From Dromiciops gliroides (Eukaryota > Chordata > Mammalia > Microbiotheria > Microbiotheriidae), in assembly GCF_019393635.1 (NCBI RefSeq), contig NC_057866.1:9248223-9312222 (forward strand): 64,000 nucleotides of DNA. Reading direction: 5' to 3'. The notes beneath the pieces were generated by a model that saw only the letters and a program-made list of their open reading frames with translations, was not told the origin of the DNA and did not search any database. Below are positions 42,658-54,779 of the stretch, piece by piece. The stretch's first letter is position 1; each line of letters starts with the position of its first letter. The translations under genes were made by a program, and so were the position numbers.

Positions 42658-43601
42658 CAACACATCTTTCTTTGATGCAGCCTACCCCTAACACTCTTTT
42701 CTTTGCCCAAACCCAGTCCTTCCTTACCTTTTCTTTCTTCTTAAACCTCTTTTGTGATCCTCTCCCTGGAGTTGGAGTTTGTTTTGCTTGTGACTAATCT
42801 TCTTAAGCCTACCCTCCCTCTTATTCCTTCTTCTCCCCTCTCCCCAAGTCCTCCAGTTTCCCTACTGAGTTGTTTCAATATTAACCTCTTTTGTGTGTAT
42901 GTTCTAACACCCTTTGACCAATTCACCTTTGTGAGGTTTCAAAATAAAAATGAGGTTCAAGTGATGTCTGTACCCCCCACCTCTTTTTCCTTGTTTGTAG
43001 AGTCTACTTGTGTACACAGATGATATGAAATAGTCAATTTCCCTCCTATTCCCTCCCTTTTCTTCTCTAGTGTATCCCTTTCCCCCTTCCCTTTTATTTC
43101 TTATTTTAGGATTATCAAAACATACCCAAAGTATTTCCAGGTCCTTTGTCTTATTTGATTTGGTCTATGACTAAGGAGGCACATTTTTCTTCTTCCCTAT
43201 TTTAATATGAATGCTTCATCCTTGTATTGTCTCTTCCAATTGCTCAAAAGTATGTTCTCTTGATCCTTATATTTAGCCTTTTCATCAGGTATACATGTAA
43301 ATGCTTTATTTCATTAAAAATTCATTTCTGCCCCTGTAGGCTTATACTCAGATTTGCTGGATGGGTTACTCTTGGTTGTAAGCCTGTGTAATTTGCCATT
43401 TGGAGTATTTTATTCCAAGTTTTCCTCTTCTTTGCAGTAGGAGCCACCAAATCTTGTGTGACCTGACTTCTGGTTCCTTGGTATTTGAACTCTTTCTGGA
43501 TGTTTACAGCATTTTTTCTTTGAATTGGAAACTCTAATGTTGGCTATGAAATTCCTGGGATTTTTCATTTTGGGGGTTTCTTTTAAGAGATCACCTGTTG
43601 G

Positions 43602-43759
43602 GGGCAGCTAGGTGGCACAGTAGATAAAAGCACCAGCCCTGGATTCAGGAAGACCTGAGTTCAAATCTGGCCTCTGACACTTGACACTTACTAGCTGTTG
43701 TGGCCCTGGACAAGTCACTTAACCCTCATTGCCCTGCACAACAACAACAACAAAAAAAA
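43602..43759 (+). mobile_element. WSINE1-like SINE, subfamily A
   Basis: CAACAACAACAA-interrupted tail; flanks GATCACCTGT / GATGACCTGT. Confidence 0.92.
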
Positions 43760-43770
43760 AGATGACCTGT

Positions 43771-44310
43771 AAGAAACAATGAGCAGAAGGAGTTCAGAGA
43801 AACCCAGACGGACTTGCATGAACTGATGATGAGTGAGATGAGCAGAACCAGAACATTGTACATAGTGTCATCAACATTGTGTGTTGATCAACTGTGATGG
43901 ACTAGATTCTTTTCACCAATGCAATGGTACAGAAGAGTTCCAGGGGACTCATGATGGAAGAGGATCTCCAAATCCAGAAAAAAAAAAACTGTGGAGTATG
44001 GATGCTGATTGAATGATACTATTTCTTTTGTTTTGGGGGCTGTTGTTTTTCTATTTTGAGGTTTTTCCTCATTGCTCTGATTCTTCTCTTATAACATCAC
44101 TAATGCGGAAATATGTTTAATGTTATTATATATATATATATATATATATATAAAACCTATATCAGATTACCTGCTGTCTGGGGGAGGGGGGAGGGAGGGG
44201 AGGGAGGGAGAAAAATCTGAAATTGGAGAGCTTGTATAAACAAAGGTTGAGAACTATCTTTACATGTAATGGGAAAAAAATAAATAAAATACTTTATTAA
44301 AAAAGATGTA
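43771..44310 (+). mobile_element. L1 3' end in plus orientation
   Basis: GATGAGTGAGATGAGCAGAA, an expanded AT run, a GGGAGGGGGGAGGGAGGGGA segment and the terminal AATAAATAAAATACTTTATT. Confidence 0.8.
44128..44153. repeat. (AT)n inside an L1 3' UTR
   Basis: About 12 AT units within a plus-strand L1 tail, where sibling copies have short sequence such as ATGTACAATC. A probable expansion after insertion. Confidence 0.9.
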
Positions 44311-45100
44311 CATAAATGATTTCTAAAAATATGGTGTATAGGTCTCTTTTTTTGGGGTGATGTATTACATATAAACTAATGAGTCTTAGATTTTTTTTCC
44401 CCTCTTTGTCCTGCTTTCCAGGTCAGTTGTCTTTTATATTAAGTACCTTGTATTTTCTTCCTTTTAAAAAAATAGTGTTTTGGCTTTTATTATGTTTTCT
44501 AGTCTTAGAGTCATTGACTCCTGTTTGATCCATTCTAATCTTCAGAGATTCCGTTACTTAGGTAAGATTTTATAACTTTTGTACCAAACTGTTAATTTCT
44601 CTTCCAAGTCTTTCCTGTAGCATCCTCATTTCTTTTCCAATTCTTTTTTCAAGAGATATCCTTTCATTTATAAAATTATTTTTTAAATCCTGCTTTATTT
44701 TTTCCAGTAATTCTAGTTGCTCTTATAACCAAGTTGTGTTTTTCTTGAGATTTTATTTGTAGATATTATAGAATTTTTCTTTTTTGGGTTTGAGTCTTGG
44801 GCATCCATGACTCCATAAGACTTCTTTATCCTGTGTATCTTTTTTTGTTTATTTTCTCAGTCTTCCTTCTTGAATTGGGACTTTGTCTACAGGTCAGATT
44901 CTGTCCCACTTCTGAAGGGAATGTTGAGACCTTTCCTGATATTCATCTATTTTCTCTGAAGCCCTATTCCTGCTTTGAGCATTGAGGTCTTGACTACTGT
45001 GTTTCTCAAGGACCTTGGGGCTGAACTGCCCCAAGGCAACCAGCAAGTTTTCACTGCATCCTAAGCACTGTGATTTAGGGCAAGGTCTGATCACCTTCTT

Positions 45101-45253
45101 TTTTTTTTTTTTTTTTTGCGGGGCAATGAGGATTAAGTAACTTGCCCAGGGTCACACAGCTAGTAAGTGTCAAGTGTCTGAGGCCGGTTTTGAACTCAGG
45201 TCCTCCTGAATCCAGGGACGGTGCTCTATCCACTGCGCCACTTAGCCACCCCC
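45101..45253 (-). mobile_element. WSINE1-like SINE, subfamily A
   Basis: Perfect target-site duplication CTGATCACCTTCTT at 45087-45100 and 45254-45267. Confidence 0.96.
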
Positions 45254-45426
45254 CTGATCACCTTCTTGGTCTGAGTTTGGGAAGGTCTCAAATTCAGTTT
45301 GGCTCTGGGCAACACACTGCAGACTTGCTCCTGTTTGGAGCTCCAGTAGACTATTGATGTCCCTAGCCCCTGTATGCTAGCTGGAAGGATGTTCAGATTC
45401 AGTCATTCAGTCAATAAGCATTTTTT

Positions 45427-45782
45427 GGTTTGGGTTTTTTTGGTTTTTTTTGCGGGGCAATGGGGGTTAAGTGACTTGCCCAGGGTCACACAGCTAGTAA
45501 GTGTCAAGTGTCTGAGGCCAGATTTGAACTCAGGTACTCCTGAATCCAGGGCCGGTGCTCTATCCACTGTGCCACCTAGCTGCCCCCCAATATCTCTTTA
45601 AAACATAAGAAAAATGGAAATAAATGGATCTTTCCTTTTTTTTTTGGAGGAGCAATGAGGGTTAAGTGACTTGCCCAGGGTCACACAGCTAATAAGTGTC
45701 AAGTGTCTGAGGCCGGTTTTGAACTCAGGTCCTCCTGAATCCAGGGCTGGTGCTTTATCCACTGCGCCACCTAGCTGCCCCC
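45427..45782 (-). mobile_element. Composite SINE-spacer-SINE insertion
   Basis: Two full WSINE1-like SINEs in the same orientation (45782-45632 and 45586-45427) with 45 bases of unrelated sequence between them. Only one perfect 15-bp duplication, CAATAAGCATTTTTT, flanks the whole unit (45412-45426 and 45783-45797). Neither inner edge has a duplication. Confidence 0.85.
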
Positions 45783-46239
45783 CAATAAGCATTTTTTAAA
45801 GTGACTCCTATGTGACAGACACTCTAGGAAACATTGGGAATAAAAAAAGAAGATAGGCCCTTCCCCCAGGGAGGTCACAGTCTAATGCAACAGCATTCTG
45901 TGTACTGTAGACAAATATTAGACAAACATTAGATTGGAAACAATCGACAGAGGGAAGGCACTTTCACTGAGGGCTTGGGAAGGACTTCTTGGAGAATGTG
46001 AAATTTTAGCTGGTACTTGAATTAGCCAGGGAAGTCAAGAGAAAAAGATGAATAGGGAGAACTTTCAAGGCATGGGTGGTTCTGAACCACAGACCCACAC
46101 TTGGTCTCATCTCCTTGCCCCAGTCATTCACCTGCAGCCCAGACCTGTTGGTTCAATTTGACCCAGGACACACGGATGGATCCACAGCTGTTCCCTCAGG
46201 CCAAGCTATGTCTGAGATTCAGCTCCTGGGTCAGAGCCA

Positions 46240-46700
46240 GTCATGGTAGCTAGTATGTAGTGTTTATTGTGTGCCACGCACTCTGCTAAGCCCCTTACAA
46301 TGATTATCTCATCTGATCCTCACAACAGCCTTGCGATGTAAGTGCTGCTATTATTCCCATTTAACTGATGAGAAAACTGAGGCAAACAGAAATTAGGTGA
46401 TTTGGGGCAGCTAGGTGGCACAGTGGATAGAGCACTGGCCCTGGATTCAGGAAGACCTGAGTTCAAATCCGGCCTCAGACACTTAACACTTAACACTTAC
46501 TAGCTGTGTGACCCTGGGCAAGTCACTTAACTCCAATTGCCTCACCAAAAAAAAAAAAAAGAAAGAAAGAAAAGAAAAGAAAAAAAGAAATGAAGTGACT
46601 TGCCCAGGGTCACACAGCTAGTAAGTGCCTAAAACTGGATTTGAACTCAGGTCTTCCTTACTCCAGGCCAGGTGCTCTATCCATTGGGCCACCTTCCTGC
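46240..46700 (-). repeat. MIR split by a SINE
   Basis: A near-complete MIR (TGCTAAGCCCCTTACAATGA, CTCACAACAGCCTTGCGATG, CTGATGAGAAAACTGAGGCA, head ending near 46700) interrupted at 46405-46588. Confidence 0.85.
46405..46588 (+). mobile_element. WSINE1-like SINE nested in MIR
   Basis: Carries a small internal duplication CACTTAACACTTAACACTTA and an extended AAAGAAAG tail; AGAAATTAGGTGA / AGAAATGAAGTGA flanks. Confidence 0.92.
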
Positions 46701-46979
46701 TTCTTGCATAGACTCAGCCTCAGGCGCTATCCAGGAGCCCAGGCTGGGTCCCATGCTGAAAGACTCTATGCAGGCCTTCCTGGCTGGGTCCCCTCCCCAG
46801 GGTCTGCTGATCTCTGGCTAAACCCTCTGTTGGGCTGAGCTGGGAAAATGACTTACTGTGTCTGTCTTCAGCTCTTCCTTGATCTTTATTGGAATGGCTT
46901 TGGGACAGAGCTGAACAATATGGCTCCCTCTGCTGCCGTCTTTGCTGCCCAGTGGGATTTCTTTTATAAACTCTTGCTT

Positions 46980-47140
46980 TAGGAGCAGCTAGGTGGCGCT
47001 GCAGTGGACAAAGCACCGGCCCTGGATTCAGGAGGACCTGAGTTCAAATCCGGCCTCAGGCACTTGACACCAACTAGCTGTGTGATCCTGGGCAAGTCAC
47101 TTGACCCTCATTGTCCCGCAAAACAAAACAAAACAAATAA
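46980..47140 (+). mobile_element. WSINE1-like SINE, subfamily A
   Basis: Perfect target-site duplication ATAAACTCTTGCTT at 46966-46979 and 47141-47154. Confidence 0.96.
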
Positions 47141-47154
47141 ATAAACTCTTGCTT

Positions 47155-48349
47155 CAAGCCCCCAACCCAGGATGTTCTCCCCTTCTTCAGTTGCCTTGAT
47201 ATCACCAGTAACACTATTAATTCAATCAGCTGATTGATTCTCAGTATTGATTAACCAGTCAACACCAATGAGCTTTTACAAAGGGATGTATTGAAAAGAT
47301 AGCAACCAAAAACATCCCTCTACTTGGGTTCCTGGGGAGAGAGGGCTCAGACGTCAAAGCAGCAAGCAAGAGTCTTTCTGCCCCTGAGCTCGCTTCAGAG
47401 GGCCAGTGGGTGCTAGAGGAGGCCCCCTTTGCTTGTAGGACATAGTGTCGAGACATCTGTGGCTGGGCTGGGTCAGCCTCAGGGTTGGCTCCTTTCTGGA
47501 CTCAGCCACAGGACCCCAGTGGCTCTGCTGACTTCACAGACCTCACAAAACCCCATCCCAGAAGACAGAGGCAGGAGGCAGCTCCTCCCAGATTCAGTCT
47601 TGTCCAGGAGGCCTGGCAGTCACCGACTGACCTGGAACTCGAAGGGTTGTCCTCATACCTGGTTTCCAGAAAGAAGGAAAAAGAAAGAGCCAGGCTTTGG
47701 TGCCTTTCGCGTGGACCATTGGTTGCCACTTAGCAGCCATTTCAAAGGCTTTCTGGTCTTAAGGAATAGGTGCAGGAAACAGTCACAGAATATCTGAGCA
47801 TCAGCCTCCCAGGGCAGGAACCTCCATCCCAGGCTTCCTGAGCCCCCACCTGGTTTGATAACCAGCAGAGCAGACTGTGCACGCTCAAGGGACTGGGTCC
47901 CTGCCGTTCAGTCCCCTGTGGAATGAGAAAAGACAGAAGGGGATGGCACGCAGCGCTCATGGGGCACGGACAACCTAGAGACTCTGCTGTCATTCACGGG
48001 AAGGAATGGCATAGAGGGCCTGGGGGCTGGGCCAAGTGGAGGGGCAAAGAGTGGGGGAGAAGTGAGCAAAGGCAGAGAGGCATGAGCGACCGCTGGGATA
48101 ATGTGCCCCCTGGTTAGAGGCCCTGATGGACAGCGACCTATTCTCCAAACCCCGAACTGTAATAAGCCAGGGGAGGACAGCTCTGGGGCTGCAAATGACC
48201 TTAGAGAACTGGTCTAGCCTCTTCCTTACAGATGGATGGGCAAACTGAGACCTGGAGGATTGACAAAACCTAGAGTTGGAATGTGCCTCAAACACACTTG
48301 GAGGGAGCTAGAATTGTCAGGACGTTTTCCCTTAGGTTTTAAGCATGCC
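47155..48349. other. Unique intergenic DNA
   Basis: No exon or repeat recognised. Confidence 0.5.
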
Positions 48350-48550
48350 AGACCACCACAGAGCAGTAGACCCGGGGGCAGGTTCAAATCCAGCCTTGGA
48401 CACTCATTCGTTGTATGACCCTGGACAAGTCGTTCTCTGCCTACCTCAGTTTCCTCAACTGTAAAATGGAAATAGATAATAGCACCTGCCCTCTCAGGGC
48501 TGTTGGGAGGATCCAATGGGATTGAGATTTGTAAAGCACTTGGGGAGCCT
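48350..48550 (+). repeat. MIR, near full length
   Basis: CAGGTTCAAATCCAGCCTTG, CTCAGTTTCCTCAACTGTAA, ATTGAGATTTGTAAAGCACT. Confidence 0.9.
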
Positions 48551-48649
48551 TCCAAAGCACCAGCTAATTGCCAGTTCTTATTCAATTTGGCTTTTTGCAG
48601 CTTTTCCTCATGACTCCTACTTCTGCTCTCAGGGGCTGAGTACCCATTC

Positions 48650-48765
48650 ACTGAATGTTAGTATTTGTACCAAACCCCGTGCTAGGTGCCAGGCATATCA
48701 GAACCAAGACCAGAATGTTTTCTGCCCTCAAGGTGCTTGCATTCTACTGGGGATGTGAGTCACGG
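48650..48765 (+). repeat. THER2/MIR3-like relic
   Basis: CCGTGCTAGGTGCCAGGCAT ... TGCCCTCAAGGTGCTTGCAT. Confidence 0.65.
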
Positions 48766-48944
48766 TGTGAATAGGTGCCAGCATCCTCCCAAAATCAACT
48801 GGAGTGCACCCAGAGGAGGCAGCCAGGACCCAGAGGGAGAGCTTTGGTTCTGAACTGTTTGGGGAACTGAGGAAGAGCCGGAGAAAAACGGGGGAGGTGG
48901 TCAAGCAGCCGAAAGGAAAGTCAGTGGGATGGTTGAAGTAACCA

Positions 48945-49030
48945 TTTGCCTCAGTTTACATCATCTGTAAAATGAGCTGGAGAAGGAAATGGCAAACACT
49001 GCAGTATCTTTACCAAGAAAATTCCAAATG
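48945..49030 (+). mobile_element. RTE-tailed CORE-SINE 3' fragment
   Basis: CTGTAAAATGAGCTGGAGAA then GCAAACACTGCAGTATCTTT, the plus-strand counterpart of the tails at 20.1 and 36 kb. Confidence 0.7.
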
Positions 49031-49304
49031 GGACATGGCTTAACAATATTTGTCTTTTTATTTATTTAAAACAAACATCATCATACTGTGTACACAATGC
49101 TCTACCCCTATTGTCCCCCACTTCCAAAAAGAATGGAGGAAAGTGTATCTTCATGTAGCTTCTTGGGGGCCAACCTCAGTCATGTAATTACACAGTGATG
49201 AGCTAATTCCCTTTGTCGTTTTTTCCATTTCCACTGGGATCATCACTGTGCATGTTATTTTCCCAGTTCTGCTTCCTCTATTCTGCATCTCTTCCTGTAC
49301 AATC

Positions 49305-49445
49305 AATTGACATTCATTTATTAAGCACTTACTATGTGCCAAGCACAGTGCTAAGCCCTGGGCATATAACCAAAGTCAAAAGAAGCCCTGCCCTCAAGGA
49401 GTTTCTGTTTTAACTGGCCAGACAACAGGAAAATATCTGAGTGAT
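49305..49445 (+). repeat. THER2/MIR3-like relic
   Basis: CATTCATTTATTAAGCACTT, GTGCCAAGCACAGTGCTAAG and CCCTGCCCTCAAGGAGTTTC. Confidence 0.75.
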
Positions 49446-49907
49446 GAACATAATAGGGCGTGGGGGGGGGGAGGATTGGAAAAGGTCCTCTATAGAAGGT
49501 GGGCTTTGAGCTGAGCCTTGAAGAAAGTCTGAGGAACTAAGAGATGTCAGTGAGGGGCCAGAGCATTGAGGGCATGGGGGACAGCCAGGGCAAATGCAGG
49601 AGGTGGGAGATAGAATGTTAGGGCTGAGGTATAGAGGTGTTTAGATGACAAACATCCTGGAGGTGCTAGGGACCCCTGGAGCTCCTTCAGGAATGGGTAC
49701 ACATCAGAGCATTCATCTCACCCTTTGGGGGGAGAGGGAAGAGGCTTGAGGCAGGGAGACCCTTCAGAAGGCTATTTCATCAGTCCAGGGGAGAGGTGAC
49801 AAGGGCTTGTGGCAGAGGACAGAAGCATCTGGATGTGACAGATGCTGAGTATGAGGATGGCATCACACTTGTGCTGGGGGACTGGAAGGAGAGGGGGGTC
49901 TCCAATA

Positions 49908-49970
49908 GCATTGTTCAGTCATTTTTCAGTCACGTCCTACTCTTCCTGACCCTGTTTTGGGGGTTTTCTT
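49908..49970 (-). mobile_element. RTE-type tail fragment
   Basis: TTGTTCAGTCATTTTTCAGT then CACGTCCTACTCTTCCTGAC. It is closer to the BovB tail at 3.48 kb than the SINE tails are. Confidence 0.6.
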
Positions 49971-49975
49971 CTTTT

Positions 49976-51395
49976 TTCTTTACTAGACTTTTTTTTTCCT
50001 ATTATGCATAAAGATAGTTTTCAACACTTTAGTAAGATTTTGAGTTCCAAATTTTTCTCCTTCTCCCCTCCCAAAGCCAGCAAGCAGTCTGATATAGGTT
50101 ATACATTACAATCATGTTAAACATATTTCCACATTAGTCATGTTATAAGAGAAGAATCAAAACAAAAGGGAAAAAACCCACAAGAAAGGAGAAACATCAT
50201 CAACAAAAAAGCAGCAACAAAAGTAAAAAGTCTTCAATGTGCATTTAGACTCCATAGTTCTCTCTCTCTGGATGTGAAGAGCATTTCCCATCATGAGTCT
50301 TTTGGCATTGTCTTGGATCATTGCATTGCTGAGAAGAGCTAAGTCACAAGTTGATCATCACAAAATGTTGTTGATACTGTGTACAAAGTTCTCTCGGTTC
50401 TGCTCACTTCATTCAGCATCAGTTCATGTTAGTCTTTCCAGGTTTTTCTGAAATCTGCCTGCTTATTATTTCTTACACTACAATAGCATTCCATTACATT
50501 CATATACCACAACTTGTTTAGCCATTCTCCGGTTGATGGGCATCCCCACAATGCCCAATTCTTTGCCACCACAAAAAGAGCAGCTATAAATACTTTTGTA
50601 CATGTGGGTCCCTTTCCCTTTTTTGTGATCTCTTTGGAACATAGACCTAGGTATTGCTGGGTCAAAGGGTATGCAGTTTTTTGTTTTTGTTTGTTTGTTT
50701 TTGCAGGGCAATGAAGGTTAAGTGACTTGCCCAGGGTCACACAGCTAGTTAAGTATCAAGTGTCTGAGGCTGGATTTGAACTCAGGTCCTCCTGAATCCA
50801 AGGTCAGTGCTTTATCCACTGTGCCACCTAGCTGCCGCCCTGGGTATGCACAGTTTTATAGTCTTTTGGGCATGGTTCCAAATTGCTCTTCAGAATATCT
50901 GGATCAGTTCACAGCTCCAGTAGTGTTCCAATTTTCCCACATCTCCAATATTTATCATTTTCCTTTTTTGTCATCTTAGCCAATTGGATAGGTATGAGGT
51001 AGTACCTCAGAGTCATTTTAATTTGCATTCCTCCAATCAGTAGTGATTGAGAACATTTTTTTCATATGGCTGTAGCTTTAATTTGTCGGAAAACTGCCTG
51101 TTCATATCCGTTGACCATTTCTCAACTGGGGAATAACTTGTATTCTTATGTATTTGATTCAGTTCTCTGTGTTTTAGATACAAGGCCTTTATCAGAAACA
51201 CTGCCTGTAAACATTGTTTCCCAGCTTTCTGCTTTCCTTCTAATCTTGTTTGCATTGGTTTTGTTTGTACAAAACCTTTTTAATTTATTGTAGTCAAAAT
51301 AATCCACTCTGTGTTTCATAATGTTCTCTATCTCATCTTTGGTCACAAATTCTTGCCCTCCCCATAGATCTGACAAGTAAATGATTCCTTCCTTT
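49976..51395 (-). mobile_element. L1 3' third (ORF2 end plus 3' UTR)
   Basis: Longest continuous L1 3' end in the window: 3' UTR at 49980-50270, then ORF2 end to about 51390. Split by a SINE at 50681-50838. Confidence 0.8.
50681..50838 (-). mobile_element. WSINE1-like SINE, subfamily A
   Basis: Inserted in L1; GGGTATGCA repeats on both sides (about 50670 and 50842). Confidence 0.92.
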
Positions 51396-51538
51396 TTTCT
51401 TTTTTAGTGAGGCAATTGGGGTTAAATGACTTGCCCAGGGTTACACAGCTAGTAAGTGTGTAAAGTGTCTGAGGCCGGATTTGAACTCAGGTCCTCCTGA
51501 CTCCAGGGCCGGTGCTCTAGCCACTGCGCCCCTCCCCC
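51396..51538 (-). mobile_element. WSINE1-like SINE, subfamily B
   Basis: ATTCCTTCCTTTT repeats on both sides (about 51383 and 51539). Confidence 0.92.
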
Positions 51539-51609
51539 TATTCCTTCCTTTTCTAATTTGCCTACGTTATCACCCTTTATGTCTAGATTGCGTGTCCATT
51601 TTTAACTTT

Positions 51610-51812
51610 ACTTTGGTGTGCCGTTTTGGGGTTTTTCTTGGCAAAGAGCCTGGAGCGGTTTGCCATTTCCTTCTCCAGGTCACTTTACTGATCAGGAAAC
51701 TGAGGCAAACGGGATAAAGTGATTTACCCAGCTGGGAGGTATCTGAGGCCAGGCTTGAACTCAGGAAGATGAGTTAATCTATCCACTATGGTGCCGCCTA
51801 GCTGCCCTCAAT
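51610..51812 (-). mobile_element. RTE-tailed CORE-SINE, tail shortened
   Basis: GGTTTTTCTTGGCAAAGAGC, CTGATCAGGAAACTGAGGCA and a GCCGCCTAGCTGCCC head. Confidence 0.75.
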
Positions 51813-51959
51813 AATATTAGGGAAATTCTGAAGTAGGGAGACTTTGTGGGGCAAAAGACGGGACCTGTTTGGGTCATGTATTTCAATATGCCTATGGCAT
51901 TTGGGTTCAAGATGTCCAGGGGGCAGTGGATGATAGGAGATTAGAAATTAGGATGGGGG

Positions 51960-52119
51960 AGGGGGGCAGCTAGGTGGCGCAGTGGATAGAGCGCTGGCCC
52001 TGGATTCAGGAGGACCTGGGTTCAAATTCGGCCTCAGACACTTAACAAGTACTAGCTGTGTGACCCTAGGCAAGTCACTTAACCCCAATTGCCTCGCCAA
52101 AAAAAAAAAAAAGAAAGAA
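51960..52119 (+). mobile_element. WSINE1-like SINE, mixed A/B sites
   Basis: AGAAATTAGGATGGG / AGAAATTAGGACAGG flanks. It carries GGATTCAGG (A) with AACA and CCAATTGCCTC (B). Confidence 0.92.
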
Positions 52120-54779
52120 AAAGAAATTAGGACAGGAATTAGGGCTAGATAAATAAAATAATTAGCATATAGACAATAAGTGCAACATTGAATTGTGGAA
52201 GCTGGTTAGAACACCAAGAAAGATCATATAGAGGGAGAAGAGGAGGGGGCCCAGGTCAGACCCTTAGAGTACACCCCTGATTAGTGGAAGGTCGACAAAG
52301 ATTCCTCTTTGTCAAGTTGGGCTGAATTAAGTCTGGATGCTTTGGAAGGGAGCTCACGGCTTGAGGGTCTCCTGTGGGAGACAAAAAGAATAAAACCCAC
52401 TTTGTAAGCAACTAGCAGGCCCTGAAGCCCATGGGGAGGCCTCCCCATTGGTTATATATTAGGGATCTTATAATGCCCTTCAGCTGCCCCTCATTTGAAA
52501 CTCAAAACAGTCTCAGTGGGATATTGGTTACCCCTATTTTATAGATGAGGAAACTAAGGGGCGGGGTTGGGGATCCTGCCTGCCCCTCCCAGCTCCCAAT
52601 CCCAGAGGCTACCATCTCCCCGACCAGGCAGGACGGCAAGGGGAGCCTTGGGGGAGGTCGGGGCTAGGCTCAGGCAGAAGCAGGGCCCGAATCCGTGGTG
52701 CAGTGGGGAGACCTGGCATCCTAGCTCTGGGACAGAGGGGCAAGTTAAACTTGACCTCACTGGACCTCAGTTTCCTCCTGCTTCCCAGGCCTCTTAGGAG
52801 AAAAGCATTTTTCACCTTCAAACATCCCGTCCGTGGGAGTTATTATTAAAAGGGAGAGGGCCTGCAGGCTCCAAGAGCCTGTGGTTTCCTTAGGGGCCCC
52901 AGGTGCTGATGGGATCTCACCCCACAGAGGGTCACACACACACACCTACAACCTCCTTGGGTCAGCAGAGGTCATTTGGAACCTCAAACAGCGGGAGGGG
53001 GCCGGGAAGAAGAGGAAGAAGGGGAGATGAGGCTGGCCACAGTCACAACTAGCCCCTATCTGAGGCAGCTCCAGACTGGAGAGAAAGGCTGTGTCCCCAG
53101 GGCACGGTGCCAGAACCGGCTCCAAAGACCATGGGCTGGGGCCCCGAGCTCCCAGGTAAGCCTGGAAGTCCCCGGGAGCCTTGCCAGGAATTTGGGAGCT
53201 TCTTCTGACGCTCTGAAGAGGAAAGCTGCTCGGGCATCTTGGCCAGGGCCCTTGGCGTCACTCCTTGACCCGATGGTCAAATAAAACTGTCTGTCCCAGG
53301 GCACCCCCACCTGCTGTCTCCTCTCATCTCTGGTCTCCCTCTTTCATCTTGGGTGCTAATTAGTCAGGAGGCCTCCCCACCCCCAGCCTCCTGGGGGTCA
53401 TTATCCCCGTTTTATATCCAGGGAAACTGAGGCACCTAGAGGGGAAGTGGTTGGGGCTGAGGAGCAGTGAGTCAGGAGCTGAGCCAACAGCAGCCTGGGG
53501 GCCTAGCTGACTCAGAGGTCCTGCCAGACTGGTAACTGTGCACCGTGTCTTTGCCCACTTGCCCTAAAGGCATACACCCAAACACTAGGCGTCTCTCCTA
53601 GGCCTCTCCCCCACCCCCAGGGGTCTTGCTGTCTGGGCCCCATGGGACTTTATTCCACAGAAAGGTTTCCCCTTCCCCTTCTGGGTTGAAGTAGAACTAG
53701 TGGGGGGAGAAGGCCTGGCAACACTAATCCGGCCCCATTTCCGAGTCAAAGCCCTGGGTCAAAGGGCATTAGGGAGTCAGGATGTTGGTGCCAGCATCTG
53801 TTGTTCCATCTGTGCCACTGTAAGTCCCTGTCATACTGGGTGGGCCACGGGGACCTTGTGTCTCCCCTGGGCTTGGGAGCCTGTGTCCGAATCTGAGCAG
53901 AATCAAGGGGCAGTAATAAAAAGACCACCAGAGTCCAAAGGCCTGGGTCTGTGCCCTCCCTTCTCCCCTGGGCGACTGAGGCTTGGGGGTTACAACCAGC
54001 GGCTGGCAAAGGTGCCAAGCACTCAGTGGGGACCTCTCTAGAGCCCACAGCTCATGGGGCTGGCATGAAGCTGGAGCGAAGGGCTTTGGTGTGAGGCCAG
54101 GTTCCCCGTGGGCCAAGGAGGAACATACCTGCCAGGTGGCCTGGGGGGGGGGGGTCGGGGCTCCTCTCACAACCTCCATTTCCTCATCTATAAAAGAATG
54201 GTTGAACTGGGAAATTTCTGAAGTCCCTCTGGGCTGGTAGACTTTTCTAAGACCCCTCCCAAGCAGAATTTGAACCCAAGTCTCCCCGACTCGAAGTCCA
54301 GGACCCTATCCCCTAGGCCAGGCAGCTCTGATGTTGGATGCATTTTATTATGAGGGGTAGGAGAGGTCTGCAGAGGCCCAGGGTGCCCAGGACTCGGGCA
54401 TTTTGTCCTCCAGTCCGGGCCGCTGCCGCAGGAAGGAACCAGAGCACCCACTGCCCCCAGCCTGCCGCAGCCTGCCAGGGAGCAGAGCCCCGGGTCCAGG
54501 GGTGGGGTCCACAAGGCGAAGCCCAGCCTGCCCAGAGCCTGCAGCCCAGCCCGACCGGTTCCGCAGAGCGGGCCGGCTCACAGACTCCCAGGTGGGGCTC
54601 TCGGAACACGCTCGGCCCCGCCCAGGCCCCGGGTCCCAGGTCCCAGGGGCCCGTTTCCTGGAGGGGGTCAGCCCTGGTGTCCCCCCGTCCCCGGACAAAC
54701 CTGAGGCGGGGGAAGGAGGCTAGTGTCGGGGGCGGCCAAAGGGGGCTTCCTGGAAGCGGAAGCTGAAGCTCGGGGGCCA
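52120..54779. other. Intergenic DNA upstream of AP5B1, free of young SINEs
   Basis: Only MIR scraps (about 52480-52565, 53395-53450 and 54170-54335). Several open frames of about 100-160 codons, due to GC content. No exons recognised. Confidence 0.55.

Larger units (their letters stand above)
41835..45411 (-). mobile_element. L1-derived block, interrupted by several insertions
   Basis: Minus-strand L1 3' UTR/ORF2 end (about 41.84-43.1 kb), then ORF1- and 5' UTR-like sequence (about 43.3-45.4 kb). Split by SINEs at 42513, 43602 and 45101 and by a plus-strand L1 tail at 43771. All frames are broken. More than one L1 may contribute. Confidence 0.6.
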
